Of a stretch of 64,000 nucleotides of DNA, positions 47,760-59,824 are shown piece after piece. This DNA comes from Microcebus murinus. Taxonomy: Eukaryota; Chordata; Mammalia; Primates; Cheirogaleidae. Position numbers and translations under genes: made by a program. The stretch is from contig NC_134115.1 of the NCBI RefSeq assembly GCF_040939455.1, forward strand, positions 27,864,727 to 27,928,726, read 5' to 3'. The notes beneath the pieces were generated by a model. It ran no database searches. It was not told the origin of the DNA and saw only the letters and a list, made by a program, of their open reading frames with translations. How positions within the stretch are numbered: the first letter of the stretch is position 1; the number at the start of each line of letters is the position of its first letter.

Positions 47760-50165
47760 TTTTTCTCATTATAAAAGAAGTTTATACTCCCTGTTTAAAA
47801 AAATCACAAGATACAGGGGAAAATTACAGGAAGGGGTAGAAGTTACTCTTTTCCCCAGTAAATAACCACTGTTCATATTTTGTATATATTCCTCTAAGAT
47901 TCTTTTCTCTCGACGTGTAGTCATACACTGCCCTTTTCACTTTGCAGTGTATAGCTAACACCTTTCCATTTCATTGTATAACAATCTGGTGCCTTTTTGA
48001 CAGCTGCATAGTATTCCACTGTATGGATCTGCTACGGTGTGTTACACTAGCTCTTTGTTTGTTTTTTTTTTTTTTTTTTTTTTTTGAGACAGAGTCTCAC
48101 TTTGTTGCCCAGGCTAGAGTGAGTGCCGTGGCGTCAGCCTAGCTCACAGCAACCTCAAACTCCTGGGCTTGAGTGATCCTTCTGCCTCAGCCTCCCGAGT
48201 AGCTGGGACTACAGGCATGCGCCACCATGCCCGGCTAATTTTTTTACATATATATATCAGTTGGCCAATTAATTTCTTTCTATTTATAGTAGAGACGGGG
48301 TCTCGCTCTTGCTCAGGCTGGTTTTGAACTCCTGACCTTGAGCAATCCGCCCGCCTCGGCCTCCCAAGAGCTAGGATTACAGGCGTGAGCCACAGCGCCC
48401 GGCCTCTAGCTCTTTATTGTTGGACATTTTAGCTGTTACCAACTTTTAGCTCTCATAAGCAATGCTAGTAACCTTGTATATTTTCATGTCCCTATCTGAT
48501 TATTACCAAATTAGTTGTTACCAAAACTAATTTCCAGAAGAATATTGCCAGATGGCCCTGGGTTAATTATAAGTCCCAACAGTGTGGCACAGGGCCTGTT
48601 CCTTCATGCCTCCAGACTTTTTAACATTTTCACCAGCCTCACAGGTATCTTTTTGGTGTTTTCATTGGCATGTTTTGATTACTTGTGAGATTGAATACAT
48701 TTCCATATTTATTTCTTGGTCATTAATCTTTTTTATTTTATAAATTGTTTATTTGCAGTCTAGTTTACTCTTATTAAATTGGGCTTTTTAATTAATATTT
48801 GCAAGTCCTTTTAATAGTATAGATTTTAACCTTTTGTCTTATGCTGCAATTTCTTTCATTGGTTCATTGTTTTGGTTCTTAAATTTTTTTACTTATATAT
48901 ATATTTTTGCCATCCAGAAGTTTAACATTTTTATGTATTCAAAACTGTCCTCCAAGTAGGATTTTTGGTCTTGGTTTCATGTTTAGAAAGTCTCACTCCA
49001 TTTCAGGATTATAAAACATTCACCTATATTTTCTTTTATCTTTATGATTTTATTTTTATATTTGCTTTTATAGCCCACTTGGAATTTATTTGAGTGAAAA
49101 GTGTAAGGTTGGGATCCAGATTTAATTTTTTTTTACCTGATATCTATGCCAATTATTGAATCAAACCTTTTTTGCTTCACTGATTTGAAATTCTTCATTT
49201 ACCATATACCAAATCCCCATAGATTCTTAGGTTTATTTTCAGACTCTACTCTGTTCCACTGGTTTGTCTTTTCCTATGGTGGTATTTCACTATTTTCATT
49301 ATTACAGCTTTAGTAATATATTTTAATAACTGGTATTGCAAGTGTGCACTTATTTGTTCTTTCACAGAATTTCCCTGGCAAGTTGAGCATGTTTATTCTT
49401 TCAAATGAGCTTTAGAAATAATTTTGTCAAGTTCAAGAAAAAGAACTCCTTTTGGTGTGTGTTGCTTTCATAGATTAGTTTATACAGAATTGCTGTATTC
49501 ACACCATTGAGTCTTATAATCTAAGAGCATGAGAAGCATCTATTTATTTTCTTTTACATCAAGGTTTTATGGCTTTGTTCATGAAGGTCCTGAACTTTCA
49601 TTGTTAGGCTTATCCCGACTGCTTATGATCAGTGTCTAAGAAAACCATCGCTCTTTTGTATATTTATATGTATGCATACATTTTTAATTTATGTTAGATT
49701 TTTCAGTTATTTATCTTGGACTTTCCAAATAGAAGATTGTATCAACTGCATATAATTTTTATTTCATAAACTTCTTCCCTCTCACCATTTACTTCTTACC
49801 TTGTTATCTGATTGCATTCCCTAGCTTTTCCCGATCAATGTTAAATTGTAATGATGGGTGTGGGTGTCCATTTATGGTTTGGGCTTGACTTTAGTAGGAA
49901 TGCTACCTTTAATTTACTATTGACTTTGCTGGGGAACGGTTTCAGATCTACATTTTTTATCCTGTTAAGTAATTGTTCTCCTATTTTCCTAAAAGCTTTT
50001 ATTAGGGCTGGATATTGAATTTTACCAAATAGCATTTTGCATCCATCAAGTCAAAATGTGTATGTGTCTGCATGTGTGTAGTGGCCCATTAAAATGGGAA
50101 ATATCAATATGATTTTTTTAAATATCAAATTATCTTTTTATCTGTGGAATCCTAGTTGCTTTTCC
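47760..50165 (-). mobile_element. L1M LINE, antisense
   Basis: The reversed L1M 3'UTR (GTAGTTTTACCAACTTTTAGCT-like text near 48430, GCATAGTATTCCACTGTATGG near 48005) leads into ORF2-like antisense text (TTTTATCCTGTTAAGTAATTG near 49955). Many stops; no frame is intact. A young Alu at 48062 splits it. Confidence 0.7.
48062..48404 (-). mobile_element. Alu SINE, young strepsirrhine subfamily
   Basis: Full-length antisense Alu with a 24-nt T-run. The duplication CTAGCTCTTT is at about 48047-48056 and 48406-48415. Near-identical to the copy at 14010-14346. Confidence 0.95.
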
Positions 50166-51716
50166 GCGATCAAAAAAACTATTTTCCCTCCAGAAGAAGC
50201 CTTGGTGTTGTACATCTACAAGAAGCTGTGATTCTTAATTGACACTTCTAGAGTTCTGTTCTGAAAAGGAAGCCTACATCCCTTAGATTTGTTTTTTGTT
50301 TTTTTTTGTTTTTTTTTACCAGATTGGTTTACTTTTGCTAGAAGCAATGGAAGGTTTTGATTTTTGTATTTTTGACCTTCCTGCCTCCATTAAGGTTAGA
50401 CCTTTTTAGGCCTTTCCCTGGACTTGGGAAAAGGAAGGTGAGAAAAACCAGAAAGGAAGAAGGTGGTATTCAGAGGCTGGGCCTCCCTGGCCCCAGGCAG
50501 GACCTTGGTGGCAGCTCATCTGAGCTCAGGGGAGCCATGGGAGGGTTGGCCACATACAGGGAGCAAACCCTGCACTTGCCAGGGGCCCTGGCCTCTGTCT
50601 TCTCTTAGGGGAACTCACCTGCATTCATTTCGGGACTTCACCAAGAAGAATAAGCTTCACTTCGCATCATCAGCTAATCACAGGCAGACAGAAGCTCCCT
50701 CTCAAAAGCGAAGAGCATCTTTTTGTTCCAGTACTTAGCCAGCAGTCCCCAGGCCACTGCTCTTGCACCCACCAGAAGGCCCAGGAGAATTCTGGAGGCC
50801 TCCTCTGTGTCTGCAGAGAAAGTCCTTTACACATTTTGTGGAGTGTTCAGTAGCTCTTTTGATCAAGTTTATTTTATGCTCTGAACTGAGTCAGTCGGTG
50901 AGAGGTGCTTAGCTGGTTGCTGAAAGGGGCGGGGAGTGGCCTATAAATAATGAGAAGCTTGTGCTGTTAACAGCTCTGCTCCAGTAAAGCAAGTTTATTG
51001 TGTCACTGCCTCTGGGTGTGTTTTCCTGGGAAGGCTAGAAATAAAGCACTGGTACAAGTCTGTTGTTTTTTTTCCCCCCAGGAGGATGGTAACTCGTTAA
51101 TGCTAAAGACAAGCTTAAGGATTCTCTAATAGAGAATCACACTGTGGTGTGATTCATCTGGTGTAAAGAAGGCTGACCATTTCTCCTTTGGACCTCAGCA
51201 CTGAGCTGAGAGGGCCTGACTCAGTTTCCCTCTGGTTGTGAGATGAAAGGCCTGTCTTCCTCCTCTGCAAATCATCTCTGGTCCCATTCAGCCTTAAATT
51301 CTGTTCCTCTCTACATGTGATGTCCCCATTCCATAGGTTCTTAGGTGAAAAACACATATCATTTTCTAAATGGTACCTTACTAGGTGTCCATCATTAACA
51401 TGCAGGACTGTGTCCTACAGTGGGTGGCGTGCACACTCTCCACTGTGCTAAAGTGGTGCAAGATTTTTCAAAGGGCTGCGGATTGTAGGTCCCCAAGCAG
51501 CATCCAGCCTGCGTACACACTGTTGGCCAGCCTGTGTTTTATATATAGTGTTGAATTTGAATGTCTCTAAGTGAGGGAAGCACGGATCCTACTGTGACCT
51601 GTGATCTCATACACCTGTTTATTTATTTATTTTTTAAACATGTCTGGCTCTGGAAGACATTTGAATAAACAAAATCTGGTGTACACCAGGCAGAAGTTCA
51701 GATCGTCTGATTGAGA
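50166..51716. other. Intron, no gene recognised
   Basis: Unique-looking. It contains an overlapping pair of perfect hairpins at 51121-51155 and frames of 83-91 codons near 50357-50738 that are not recognised. Confidence 0.4.
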
Positions 51717-52053
51717 TCAGGGATCAGCCCACTTTTTGTAAAGGGCCACATACTAAATATTGTCAGCTTTGCAGGCCGCACAGTCTCTGTCGGCAGGTGC
51801 TCAATGCTGCTGCATTCGTGGAAAAGCAACAGCCGCAGATGATACATAAACCAACGAGCGTAGCTGTTTCCAATAAAACTTGTGATGTGGACATGGAAAT
51901 TGAAATTCCATATTACTTTCTCCTGTCATGAAATATTCTTCTTTTGATTTTTTTTTTCCAACCATTTGGTAAAAACCAACTATAAGAACGGTATAAGCCA
52001 TTCTTAGCTCATGGCAGGCCAGATTTGGCCAGTGGGCTGTATTTTGCTAACCG
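51717..52053 (+). mobile_element. Non-autonomous hAT-type transposon fossil
   Basis: CAGGGATCAGCCCACTTTTTGTAAAGGGCCACATACTAAATATTGTCAGCTTTGCAGG opens a familiar mammalian MER-class hAT element (the first part seen at 51719-51775). It closes with GGCCAGTGGGCTGTATTTTGCTAACC. The ends are diverged inverted repeats. Confidence 0.6.
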
Positions 52054-53415
52054 CCCCCCCCACCCCCCGATCTAGATGTTTGACCAAAATTCCTAATGTT
52101 TTTCCAAAGGATCTCAGATACATCAAAATGATCCTGGGGCCAGTGCCCCGGCAACACGCTTCCAAGCAGATCCTTTTAAATGCCTAGAAACTGTAAGCTT
52201 GATTGTACGAGTTCTATGAGTCCAACAGAGGCTGCGGTCGCTCTCGGTGGTCTTTGGGCTCGGCGGGTCTCCCTCTCCTCTCTCTGTGAAACACCTCAGG
52301 GGGGAGGCGGCGAGGTCAATGGCAGCATCTGGATTGGGAGTGGTGAGAACAATCACAACATGATCGTCAAGAGGAGCAGTCAGGAGTGTAGCTATGAGCC
52401 GGATTGAAAGTGAATTCAGCCGGAGTGGACTCTGGTTACACTTGAAATATATGTGAGTCGCAAGCATAAAAACGGCTCGCCTGTTCCTGCGGCTGATTCA
52501 GGCTTCGTGACGATTTTCCATTGACTTTCAGTTCTATAAAGCCAACTTCCTAGCACGGAGGGAGCAAGCACCTCATTCCTTTCCAGTTCTAGACCACAGC
52601 AGAGCCGTCTTCTGGTCCGTTTTTCCCACAGTGGGTACAGATCCCTCCAACTAATTGAACCCCCTCTTCAAGCGACTCACTTGAAAGAAATGAGTAACAC
52701 ATGCCAGCAAGCAGGCTGAACAGTATTAGCACTCCTCCAAGAAAACCACTTCTGATGAGTTTTTGTCCTATCAGGCATCGAGCCTTTCTCTTTCATTGTT
52801 TTCCTTACCTCTAAGTCAAAGCAGTGGAGAGAGGGCTCCAAAAAGAAGAGAGCAGAGAGGCTTTTTGATTTGGTTTGGGGTTTTTTTTTTGCAACTTATC
52901 ACTTGAGTTCTGACCCCTCATTATTATATTTTTAATATAATAGGTTTAGAAGAACATTCCCCCCATAGCCACTTCATTGGAGTTAGAGTGGACGTGGCTG
53001 CAATCTAATTCTGGAGTAGCCCAGAAGTCTTCTCCAGTAACCCAGTAACTTCTGAGCAGGTTTTGGTCAATACGAGTGACTTGGAGGATGAATAGACTCT
53101 GTGTGTTGAGGGGACGGTGGGGAGGTCTGTATTTAACGTTTGGGCATTTACCAAATGCGTGGCAGCATGAGTAGGACAAAAGTCATACGTGACATTATCC
53201 TTGTCCCAAGAGCTTAGCCTTGTTGGGTTGTGATGAAGTGGGGGAAAATGCTATTTATACAATAGAAATGGCAAAAGTATAGTTTTCACCTTCCATGACT
53301 TTGTAGAGTTTTTTTTTTGGGGGGGGTTCCTTTTTTTCCTCCCTCCAAGTGTGTCTAAATGCATCAGCAACCCCAATCTCTCATCCACCTTGGGTAGGGC
53401 CCAGTATTCACTGGT
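52054..53415. other. Intron, no gene recognised
   Basis: Unique-looking sequence; a 114-codon minus frame at 52123-52467 is unassigned. T-runs at 52880 and 53312. No repeat family was recognised. Confidence 0.4.
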
Positions 53416-53424
53416 TTGCTATTG

Positions 53425-53583
53425 CCTTTTTTTCTTTTTTAAGACAGTCTCACTCTGTTACCCAGGCTGGAGTACAGTCGCCCAGTCATAGTCCACTGCA
53501 GCCTCAAACTACTGGGCTCAAGCGATCCTCCCACCTCAGCCTCCCAAGTGTTGGGATTACTGGCATGAGCCACCATGCCCGGC
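53425..53583 (-). mobile_element. Monomeric Alu-like element (FLAM type)
   Basis: A single antisense left monomer: AAGACAGTCTCACTCTGTTACCC, GTCCACTGCAGCCTCAAACTAC, GTGTTGGGATTACTGGCATGAG. The duplication TTGCTATTG is at 53416-53424 and 53584-53592. Confidence 0.85.
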
Positions 53584-53592
53584 TTGCTATTG

Positions 53593-54419
53593 ACTTTTGC
53601 TGCCATAGCTTTTCAACCCAGAGCTCAGTGAGAATTTTTACCTAGACCTGCACATAGAAAATCAGCTGCTACAGGTTTGCTTTGCCCACATTGGATTTCC
53701 CGCAAGAACAAGTAGGTTGTACAAGGCGTTATGACTAGGGCTCTGCTTAGAGAACAGCAAATAAAACCTTTGTCATGTATTGATTATGGAGAAAGTGATA
53801 GAGTTGTTTGGCTTTGTTTTGTTTTTATCATCATTTCTACATCCCTTCAGCACAGGTTAAGAGAAGCTGAGGGAAATAGAACGAGTAATTTTGGGCGATT
53901 CAGATGTACGGTGCTGGACAGCTCCCAACCTCTGCAATTTCTCCCTGGGTCCCCGGAAGGCCAGGACAAGAGTGAGAAAATATTCACTTCTTACACCTAC
54001 CAAAGGAGTGTCTGGAGAGTTCCGTGGACATCAGGGGTCTGTGTGTCCTGTGTCTACGAACAGCTGCTTTCGGCTATGATTGGAAAGATGTGAAGAGTAG
54101 GCAGGTGGGCGGTTCTTGGGAGCTGGGTGGTGGCCGCCACTTAGAAGAGGAGCAAGAAGGGTTCTCATCCCAAACAGCTGAAGAACTTTTCTGCTTGTGA
54201 GCCCTCCCCAGTGTGGACACGGGCCCTACCCCGACATCACCTTGGGGGCCAGGGGAGCAGCAGGAGGGTCTCTTTGCTGGCTCGATCACATCTGGCAGGC
54301 AGGGCTTAGCTGCATTTTAAGTGGGACACAGAGACAATAGCATGAATCCAAGGAAGGCAGTCAGAACGAAGAGGACATGGAAGCTGTCAAGTCCTCACGG
54401 GGCTGGGAGTCGGGTAGAC
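53593..54419. other. Intron, no gene recognised
   Basis: Unique-looking; frames of 120 (53731-54093) and 62 codons are unassigned. Confidence 0.4.
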
Positions 54420-54610
54420 TGGTCCATTCATGGCTCTGCTTTCCCTTTCCAGTTGTGTGACCCTGAGCAAATAACCTGATCTTCCAGGCCTCTGTTATCT
54501 CATCTGTAAAATGGGGCTTCCTTGTGGGGTGTTCTGTAAGAATCCAGTGAGAAGGGTACGGGAAACTCTTAGCTCTGTGCCTGCATGTACGTTGTTATTT
54601 TATCATGTGA
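54420..54610 (+). mobile_element. MIR SINE
   Basis: Sense MIR: CAGTTGTGTGACCCTGAGCAAATAACC, CTCTGTTATCTCATCTGTAAAATGGGG, and tail AGCTCTGTGCCTGCATGTACG. Confidence 0.7.
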
Positions 54611-54624
54611 GTTCTTCTTTCATG

Positions 54625-54985
54625 AGGAATATGGAAGAAACTGGAATTGTTTAGTCTGGGGAAGAGAGAATTCGAGAAAGACATGATAGCTGTCTGCAGA
54701 TATTTAAAGGTTTAGTATGTGGCAGAGGGAACAAACTTATTTTTAGGGTTAAGACAATATGACTTAAAATGTGGCTTTTGCAGGAAGGCAGATTTCACAT
54801 CAGTAAAGAAGTGTTTGTGACAGAGGCTCTCAAGGACAATCAGGCTGTCCTGTCGGGGGTGGGACTCCTGTCTCTGGACACTTTTGCCAACAGATGCCCC
54901 AGCACTCGCTACCTGCTCCAGGTGGGAGGTTGGCTGGACCGGACGCTGGTTCCAGCTCTCTGATGCCAGGAATTTTAGCAGAGGG
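54625..54985 (+). mobile_element. L3/CR1-clade LINE 3' fragment
   Basis: ACTGGAATTGTTTAGTCTGGGGAAGAGAGAATTC, GACATGATAGCTGTCTGCAGATATTTAAAGG and GTGGGAGGTTGGCTGGACCGG follow the CR1/L3 3' consensus. This is among the oldest repeats in the window. Confidence 0.6.
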
Positions 54986-55131
54986 CTCAGCCTTTGGACT
55001 CCTGAGAGAATTCATGAAACCGTCAGCTGTGTAGAATAAAACCAGAAAAAGTAATTTCCAAGAGATCCCTGGGGTACAAAATAGCAAGCTCATTTGCTTA
55101 GAGAAGATGATTCTTAGCAATTTCCTCATCA

Positions 55132-55515
55132 TGTTAGTCTGCTCGGGCTGCCGTAGCAAAGAACCACAGCCTGGGCGGCTTAGACAACAGGAATCTGTGT
55201 TCTGGAGGCTAGAAGTCCAAGATGAAGGTGTGGGGAGGGTTGGTTTTGTCCTGAGGCCTCTCTCCTTGGCTCCTTGGCTTAGAGATGGCCACACCATCTT
55301 TCCTAATCTTCACATGTCTGTGTTGTAATCTCCTCTTCTTAAAAGGACACCAGTCACTGGATCAAGGCCCACCCTAATGACCTCATTTAGCCTTCATGAC
55401 CTCTTTGAAGGCCTTACCTCTGAATACAGTCATATTCTAAGGTGCTGGGGAGTTAGGGCTTCAAGACATGGGTTTTTGGGGTGGAGGACACAGTGCTGCC
55501 CATGACGGTCGTATT
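55132..55515 (-). mobile_element. MLT1-class LTR next to exon 2
   Basis: Antisense order GTTAGTCTGCTCGGGCTGCCG, GAGGCTAGAAGTCCAAGATGAAG, GGACACCAGTCACTGGATC, ACCTCTGAATACAGTCATATTC, GGGCTTCAAGACATGGG. It ends about 107 bp before exon 2. No internal viral genes. Confidence 0.7.
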
Positions 55516-55621
55516 CAAGGGACTGATCCCTTGAGTCATAGGGATGGTTGACCCTGACCAGCCTCGAGAATTTTCTTCTGTCTTCTTGAAACTGTATCCT
55601 GTCTCCATTCCCTTCTCTTAG

Positions 55622-55851
55622 GTGAACGGCCCTTCCCCTGCACGTGGCCAGACTGCCTTAAAAAGTTCTCCCGCTCAGACGAGCTGACCCGCCACTACCG
55701 GACCCACACGGGGGAAAAGCAGTTCCGCTGCCCGCTCTGCGAGAAGCGCTTCATGAGGAGCGACCACCTCACAAAGCACGCCCGGCGTCACACCGAGTTC
55801 CACCCCAGCATGATCAAGCGATCGAAAAAGGCGCTGGCCAACCCTTTGTGA
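55622..55851 (+). CDS. KLF9: KLF9 exon 2 coding part (residues 169-244)
   Basis: Begins GTGAACGGCCC, completing Gly169 and reading ERPFPCTW. Finger 2 spans about 173-197 (C175, C180, H193, H197) with DNA-contact helix residues RSDELTR. Finger 3 spans about 203-225 (C205, C208, H221, H225) with RSDHLTK. The linker [10 protein letters not shown] joins them. These contact residues specify GC/CACCC boxes. The C-terminus is the short basic [13 protein letters not shown], stop TGA 55849-55851. Spacing and length fit KLF9 exactly, and no residue of the zinc ligands is lost. The exon also carries the whole 3'UTR. Confidence 0.97.
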
Positions 55852-56246
55852 GGTGCTCCCCACAGAAGCCAGGGAGGGATGGACCCCGAAAGGACAAAAA
55901 CCACTCCCAGGAACCAGACGGACACATGGAAACCAAGCCCCAGAAGAGGCATGCTGACAGCACAGGAAGTCACTGCTCTTTGGTCAATATTCTGATTTTC
56001 CTCTCCCTGCCTTGTTTTTTAAAAAGCACATTGTAGCCTAAGATCAAAGTCCACACTTGGTCCCCTTACAGAGGCAATTCTCTGAACCCGTCTCTGACTA
56101 TTGGAGGGAAGGCAAATGCTTTTGGGTTATTTTTTTTTTTTGTTCCTCCTTTTTTTTTTTTTTTTTTTTTCTTCCAGGGGTGGGTGGGGGGTGGGGGGAG
56201 AGGGAAAAGGCCAAGACTGGGTAGAATTTTAAAGATCCAACACTGG

Positions 56247-56254
56247 TGTACATA
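56247..56254 (+). promoter_or_regulatory. Pumilio-type element 1
   Basis: TGTACATA fits the Pumilio consensus TGTANATA in the sense strand of the 3'UTR, 396 nt after the stop codon. Confidence 0.4.
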
Positions 56255-59043
56255 TGTCTGACTGGGTGAGTTAGCCTGTGGCCTCACGCAGTGATTCTAG
56301 GCCCTTTCTGCTTGCTGTCTCTCGGAATTGTTTTCTTACCTTTTAATGTAATGACGAGTGTGCTTCTGTTTGTTTAGCAAAACCACTCTCTTGAATCACG
56401 TTAACTTTTGAGATAAAAAAAAAACAAAAAAAACGCCATAGCACAGCTGTCTTTATGCAAGCAAGAGCACATCTACTCCAGCATGATCTGTCATCTAAAG
56501 ACTTAAAAACAAAACAAAAAAAAAGTTACTTATAGTCAATGGGTAAGCAGAGTCTGAATTTATACTAATCAAGACAAACCTTTGAAGGTTACACTAAGTA
56601 CAGAACTTTTAAAACTTGCTTTGTATGAATTGTCCTTGTTGAACATAAGCTGCACTTTTATTTTCTAATGCAGAGGATGAATAAGTTAAATACATGCTTT
56701 TGAGGATAGAAGCAGACACTCTGTCTGGCACCACATTATAATCTGCTTGTTTTACAATATCCACGTTTCCCTAAGACATCACGGCAGAGATGTGAGGGCA
56801 GAATCTACACAACAGATGCTGAAGGAGAAGGAGGGTAGTGTTTTAAAATAACAATAATAAAAATAATAAAAAGAACCAATGGAATTTTAACTCTATTAAC
56901 TTTTCCAAATTTTCCTATCCTTTTAGTTAGCGTCATCGTGTATTGTACCATAATGCCACTAAGGGAGAGGACTTTTTGACTCTGTTAGGTTTTATTTGAA
57001 TGGATGCATAACAGTAACTAAATCTGGAAACACCTATTTTTTGGGGGGGGGAAAGGGTTTGTGGGTCTCCCTCCCATGTTCCTTCAAAACTCCCACTACC
57101 AAGGGCAAAAGTTATGTCGAAGGAGAGGGAGCTGAAATAGGAAAAGAAAAACAGACCCCTTTAAGTAGTGAGTGCCAAGGGAAAATACCACGATGACTTC
57201 AGAGGGGACTCCGCAAAATAACCCCTTTTGGAGAACTCTGGAATACTATGAATGAAATCACATCACTGTACCTTTTACATCAATATCCTCACCACTATGT
57301 ATCTTGTATCTCGGTGTCTATAATGGCTGAAACCACTACATCCATAATATGCCATTTATCTGAAAACTTCATTTTGGCCTTTAAGTGGCCAGGAAACTGA
57401 ACTGAGTTTTCATAGTTAAGAAAAAAAAAAAAAAGAAAAAAAAACCTCAAAATGAGGGGAGTCAGCAGTGATCATGGGGGAAATGTTTACATTTTTTTTT
57501 TTCTTCAGAAGTAATTACGCTTTCTGACGATTTTATCTGATATTTAAAACAGGGAGCTATGGTGCACTCTGGTTTATCTATGTGCTCTCAAATGTGTTGT
57601 GTAAACATAGGGTGCCTACCTATTTCACCTGACACATGCTCGATTTCCAAATCAGAGCGAGTGTGGGCTCCTGCAGCGGGCGCGGGTCACGGCTGACTCC
57701 GACTTCCAAGACAACAGCCATCACTAGCACGGTGTTTTTTTTCGTTTAACCGACGTAGTTGTATTAATAGTTCTATCAAGAGAACTGCTTTTAACATTAG
57801 GGACTGGGAGCAGTCCATGGGATAAAAAGGAAAGTGTTTTCTCACGAGAAAACATGTCAGGAAAAATAAAGAACACTTTCTACCTCTGTTTCAGATTTTT
57901 GAAACACTTATTTTAAACCAAATTTTAATTTCTGTGTCCAAAATAAGTTTTAAGGACATCTGTTCTTCCATACGAAATAGGTTAGGCTGCCTGTTTCTTC
58001 CTGAGCTCATGGAATGGTTCTGCTTGTGATACTCTGCACGCTGCCTTTTAGTGAGTGAGGAGTTTGGGTTGCCTAGCAACTTTCTAACTTGGAAAGACTC
58101 ATCCTTCCCTCGCAGAAAGAAACGAAGGAAAACAAAGCAAAGTCAGTCAAGACAATCTTTGTAGTTTCAGGAGTAAATCTATATGTGGCTTTCGTCAAGC
58201 ACTTAGATGGATATAAATGCAGCAACTTGTTTAAGAAAAAAAAAAATGCACAATTTACTTCCCAAAAAAGTTGCTACTTGCCTTTTCAAGTTGTTGACAA
58301 ACACACATTTGATATTCTCTTATATGTTATAGCAATGTAACGTATAAACTCAAGGCTTTTTATTCTTTGTGATAAGTCCTGTTTTAAAATGTCACAAAAC
58401 AGGAACCAGCATTCTAATTGATTTACTCTATCAAGATATGGTTCAACTAGGACTACTAGAGTTCATTGAACACTAAAACTATGAAACAATTACTTTTTAT
58501 ATTAAAAAGACCATGGATTTAACTTATGAAAATCCAAATGCAGGATAGTAATTTTTGTTTACTTTTTTAACCAAACTGAATTTTTGAAAGACTATTGCAG
58601 GTGTTTAAAAAGAAAGAAAAGTTGTTTTATCTAATATTGTAAGTAGTTGTCATATTTTGGAAAATTTAATAGTTTTAGAGTTAAGATATCTCCTCTCCTT
58701 GGTTAGGGAAGAAGAAAGCCCTTCACCATTGTGGAATGATGCCCTGGCTTTAAGGTCTAGCTCTACATCATGCTTCTTTTGAGAATTCTATTTGGTAGTT
58801 ATAATTACAGAAACCGATTAGTTTGTCAGTTTGCAGATAGATTTAGCACAGTACTCATCACTCTGGATAGATTGAGATGTTCTTTCACAACAGATGAATG
58901 ATCTGTAACACTGTAAGATACTGATCTTTACAACTGTTTAATCAGTTTTATTTTTGTACAGTATTAGTGACCTAAGTTATTTTGCTGTCCCGTTTTTGTA
59001 AATCAAATGAAATTATAAAAGAGGATTCTGACAGTAGGTATTT

Positions 59044-59059
59044 TGTACATATGTATATA
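59044..59059 (+). promoter_or_regulatory. Two abutting Pumilio-type elements
   Basis: TGTACATA (59044-59051) and TGTATATA (59052-59059) are contiguous octamers, both fitting TGTANATA. They end 9 nt before the first poly(A) signal. Confidence 0.5.
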
Positions 59060-59068
59060 TGTTGTCCA

Positions 59069-59083
59069 AATAAAAATAATAAA
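59069..59083 (+). terminator. KLF9: KLF9 paired poly(A) signals
   Basis: AATAAA at 59069-59074 and again at 59078-59083, followed by a TG-rich TATTATGTGTTATAAAAGG stretch at 59110-59128. Cleavage is expected near 59095-59105. Confidence 0.8.
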
Positions 59084-59100
59084 TGATAAAAGATTGAATT

Positions 59101-59561
59101 GTTCCAGCTATTATGTGTTATAAAAGGGGTACATTTCACCATAATGAAAGTTACTACTTTAACCTGTGCTCATGGCATTTTAGAATGAGTGCAAAGATGA
59201 TTTTTACCCTGTACCTTTCAACACAGGCAATATTTGTACAGGTTTGTGTGTATTTACTATTAACAGACCACCTCTGAGGAAGCAGTGGAGCAGAGGTCCC
59301 TTGAATTACTGTATTATGCTGGAGGCGAATATTTATATTTTGAGGCACCTCACTTAAAGAGGTTTTTGGAGCTCATAACTATGCAACTGTGCAGGGGTGT
59401 ACTAGGAACTGGTTCGTGATTGTTAGAGGTTCAGATTGTGCTCTCAGGATATGATATTGATAAAAGCACACAAGTTGGGGTTTCAAAGGCACAATAGAAA
59501 CATTTTGCCAAGCAAAGTTGAGCACCAAAGTGAGCATGTGTGTGTGTACTTTATGTACATA
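59101..59561. other. Downstream flank, no gene recognised
   Basis: Unique-looking sequence just past the 3' end, possibly termination zone. No repeat or gene. Confidence 0.4.
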
Positions 59562-59790
59562 TATACTAGCTATTATTTATTAAGTTTTTATTGTATACTA
59601 GTCACAGTGCCAAGTGTTTAGGTTTTTCTCATTTAGTCCTTACAGCAGCTCTGTACAGTAGAATTGTTGTTATCCACATATTTCAGATGAGGAAGTTTAG
59701 GACCAGATAACTGGCCAAGATGCACATCTAATAAGTGGCGTAGACAGTATTTAAATCTGGATCTGCTGAATTCAACCCTGTCTTTCTGTG
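59562..59790 (-). mobile_element. MIR SINE
   Basis: Nearly complete antisense MIR: TTATTTATTAAGTTTTTATTG, CAGTGCCAAGTGTTTAGG, CTTACAGCAGCTCTGTACAGTAG, CAGATGAGGAAGTTTAGG, TAATAAGTGGCGTAGACAG. Confidence 0.7.
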
Positions 59791-59824
59791 CCTACATCAG
59801 AGCAGCCCAGGGACTTACTGGACT

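Larger units (their letters stand above)
55852..59100 (+). other. KLF9: KLF9 3'UTR (about 3.25 kb)
   Basis: Long AT-rich 3'UTR free of interspersed repeats, which suggests constraint. It has T- and A-runs (56131-56170, 57420-57445), several ATTTA motifs, three Pumilio-type octamers (56247, 59044, 59052), and internal AATAAA hexamers (for example 56861-56878 and 57865-57870) that might support shorter isoforms. The length matches the long KLF9 mRNA of mammals. Confidence 0.85.

Noticed and set aside
56645..56651. miR-21-type seed match ATAAGCT in the KLF9 3'UTR
   Set aside because: A single 7-mer in 3.2 kb is expected by chance. No conservation information is available here.
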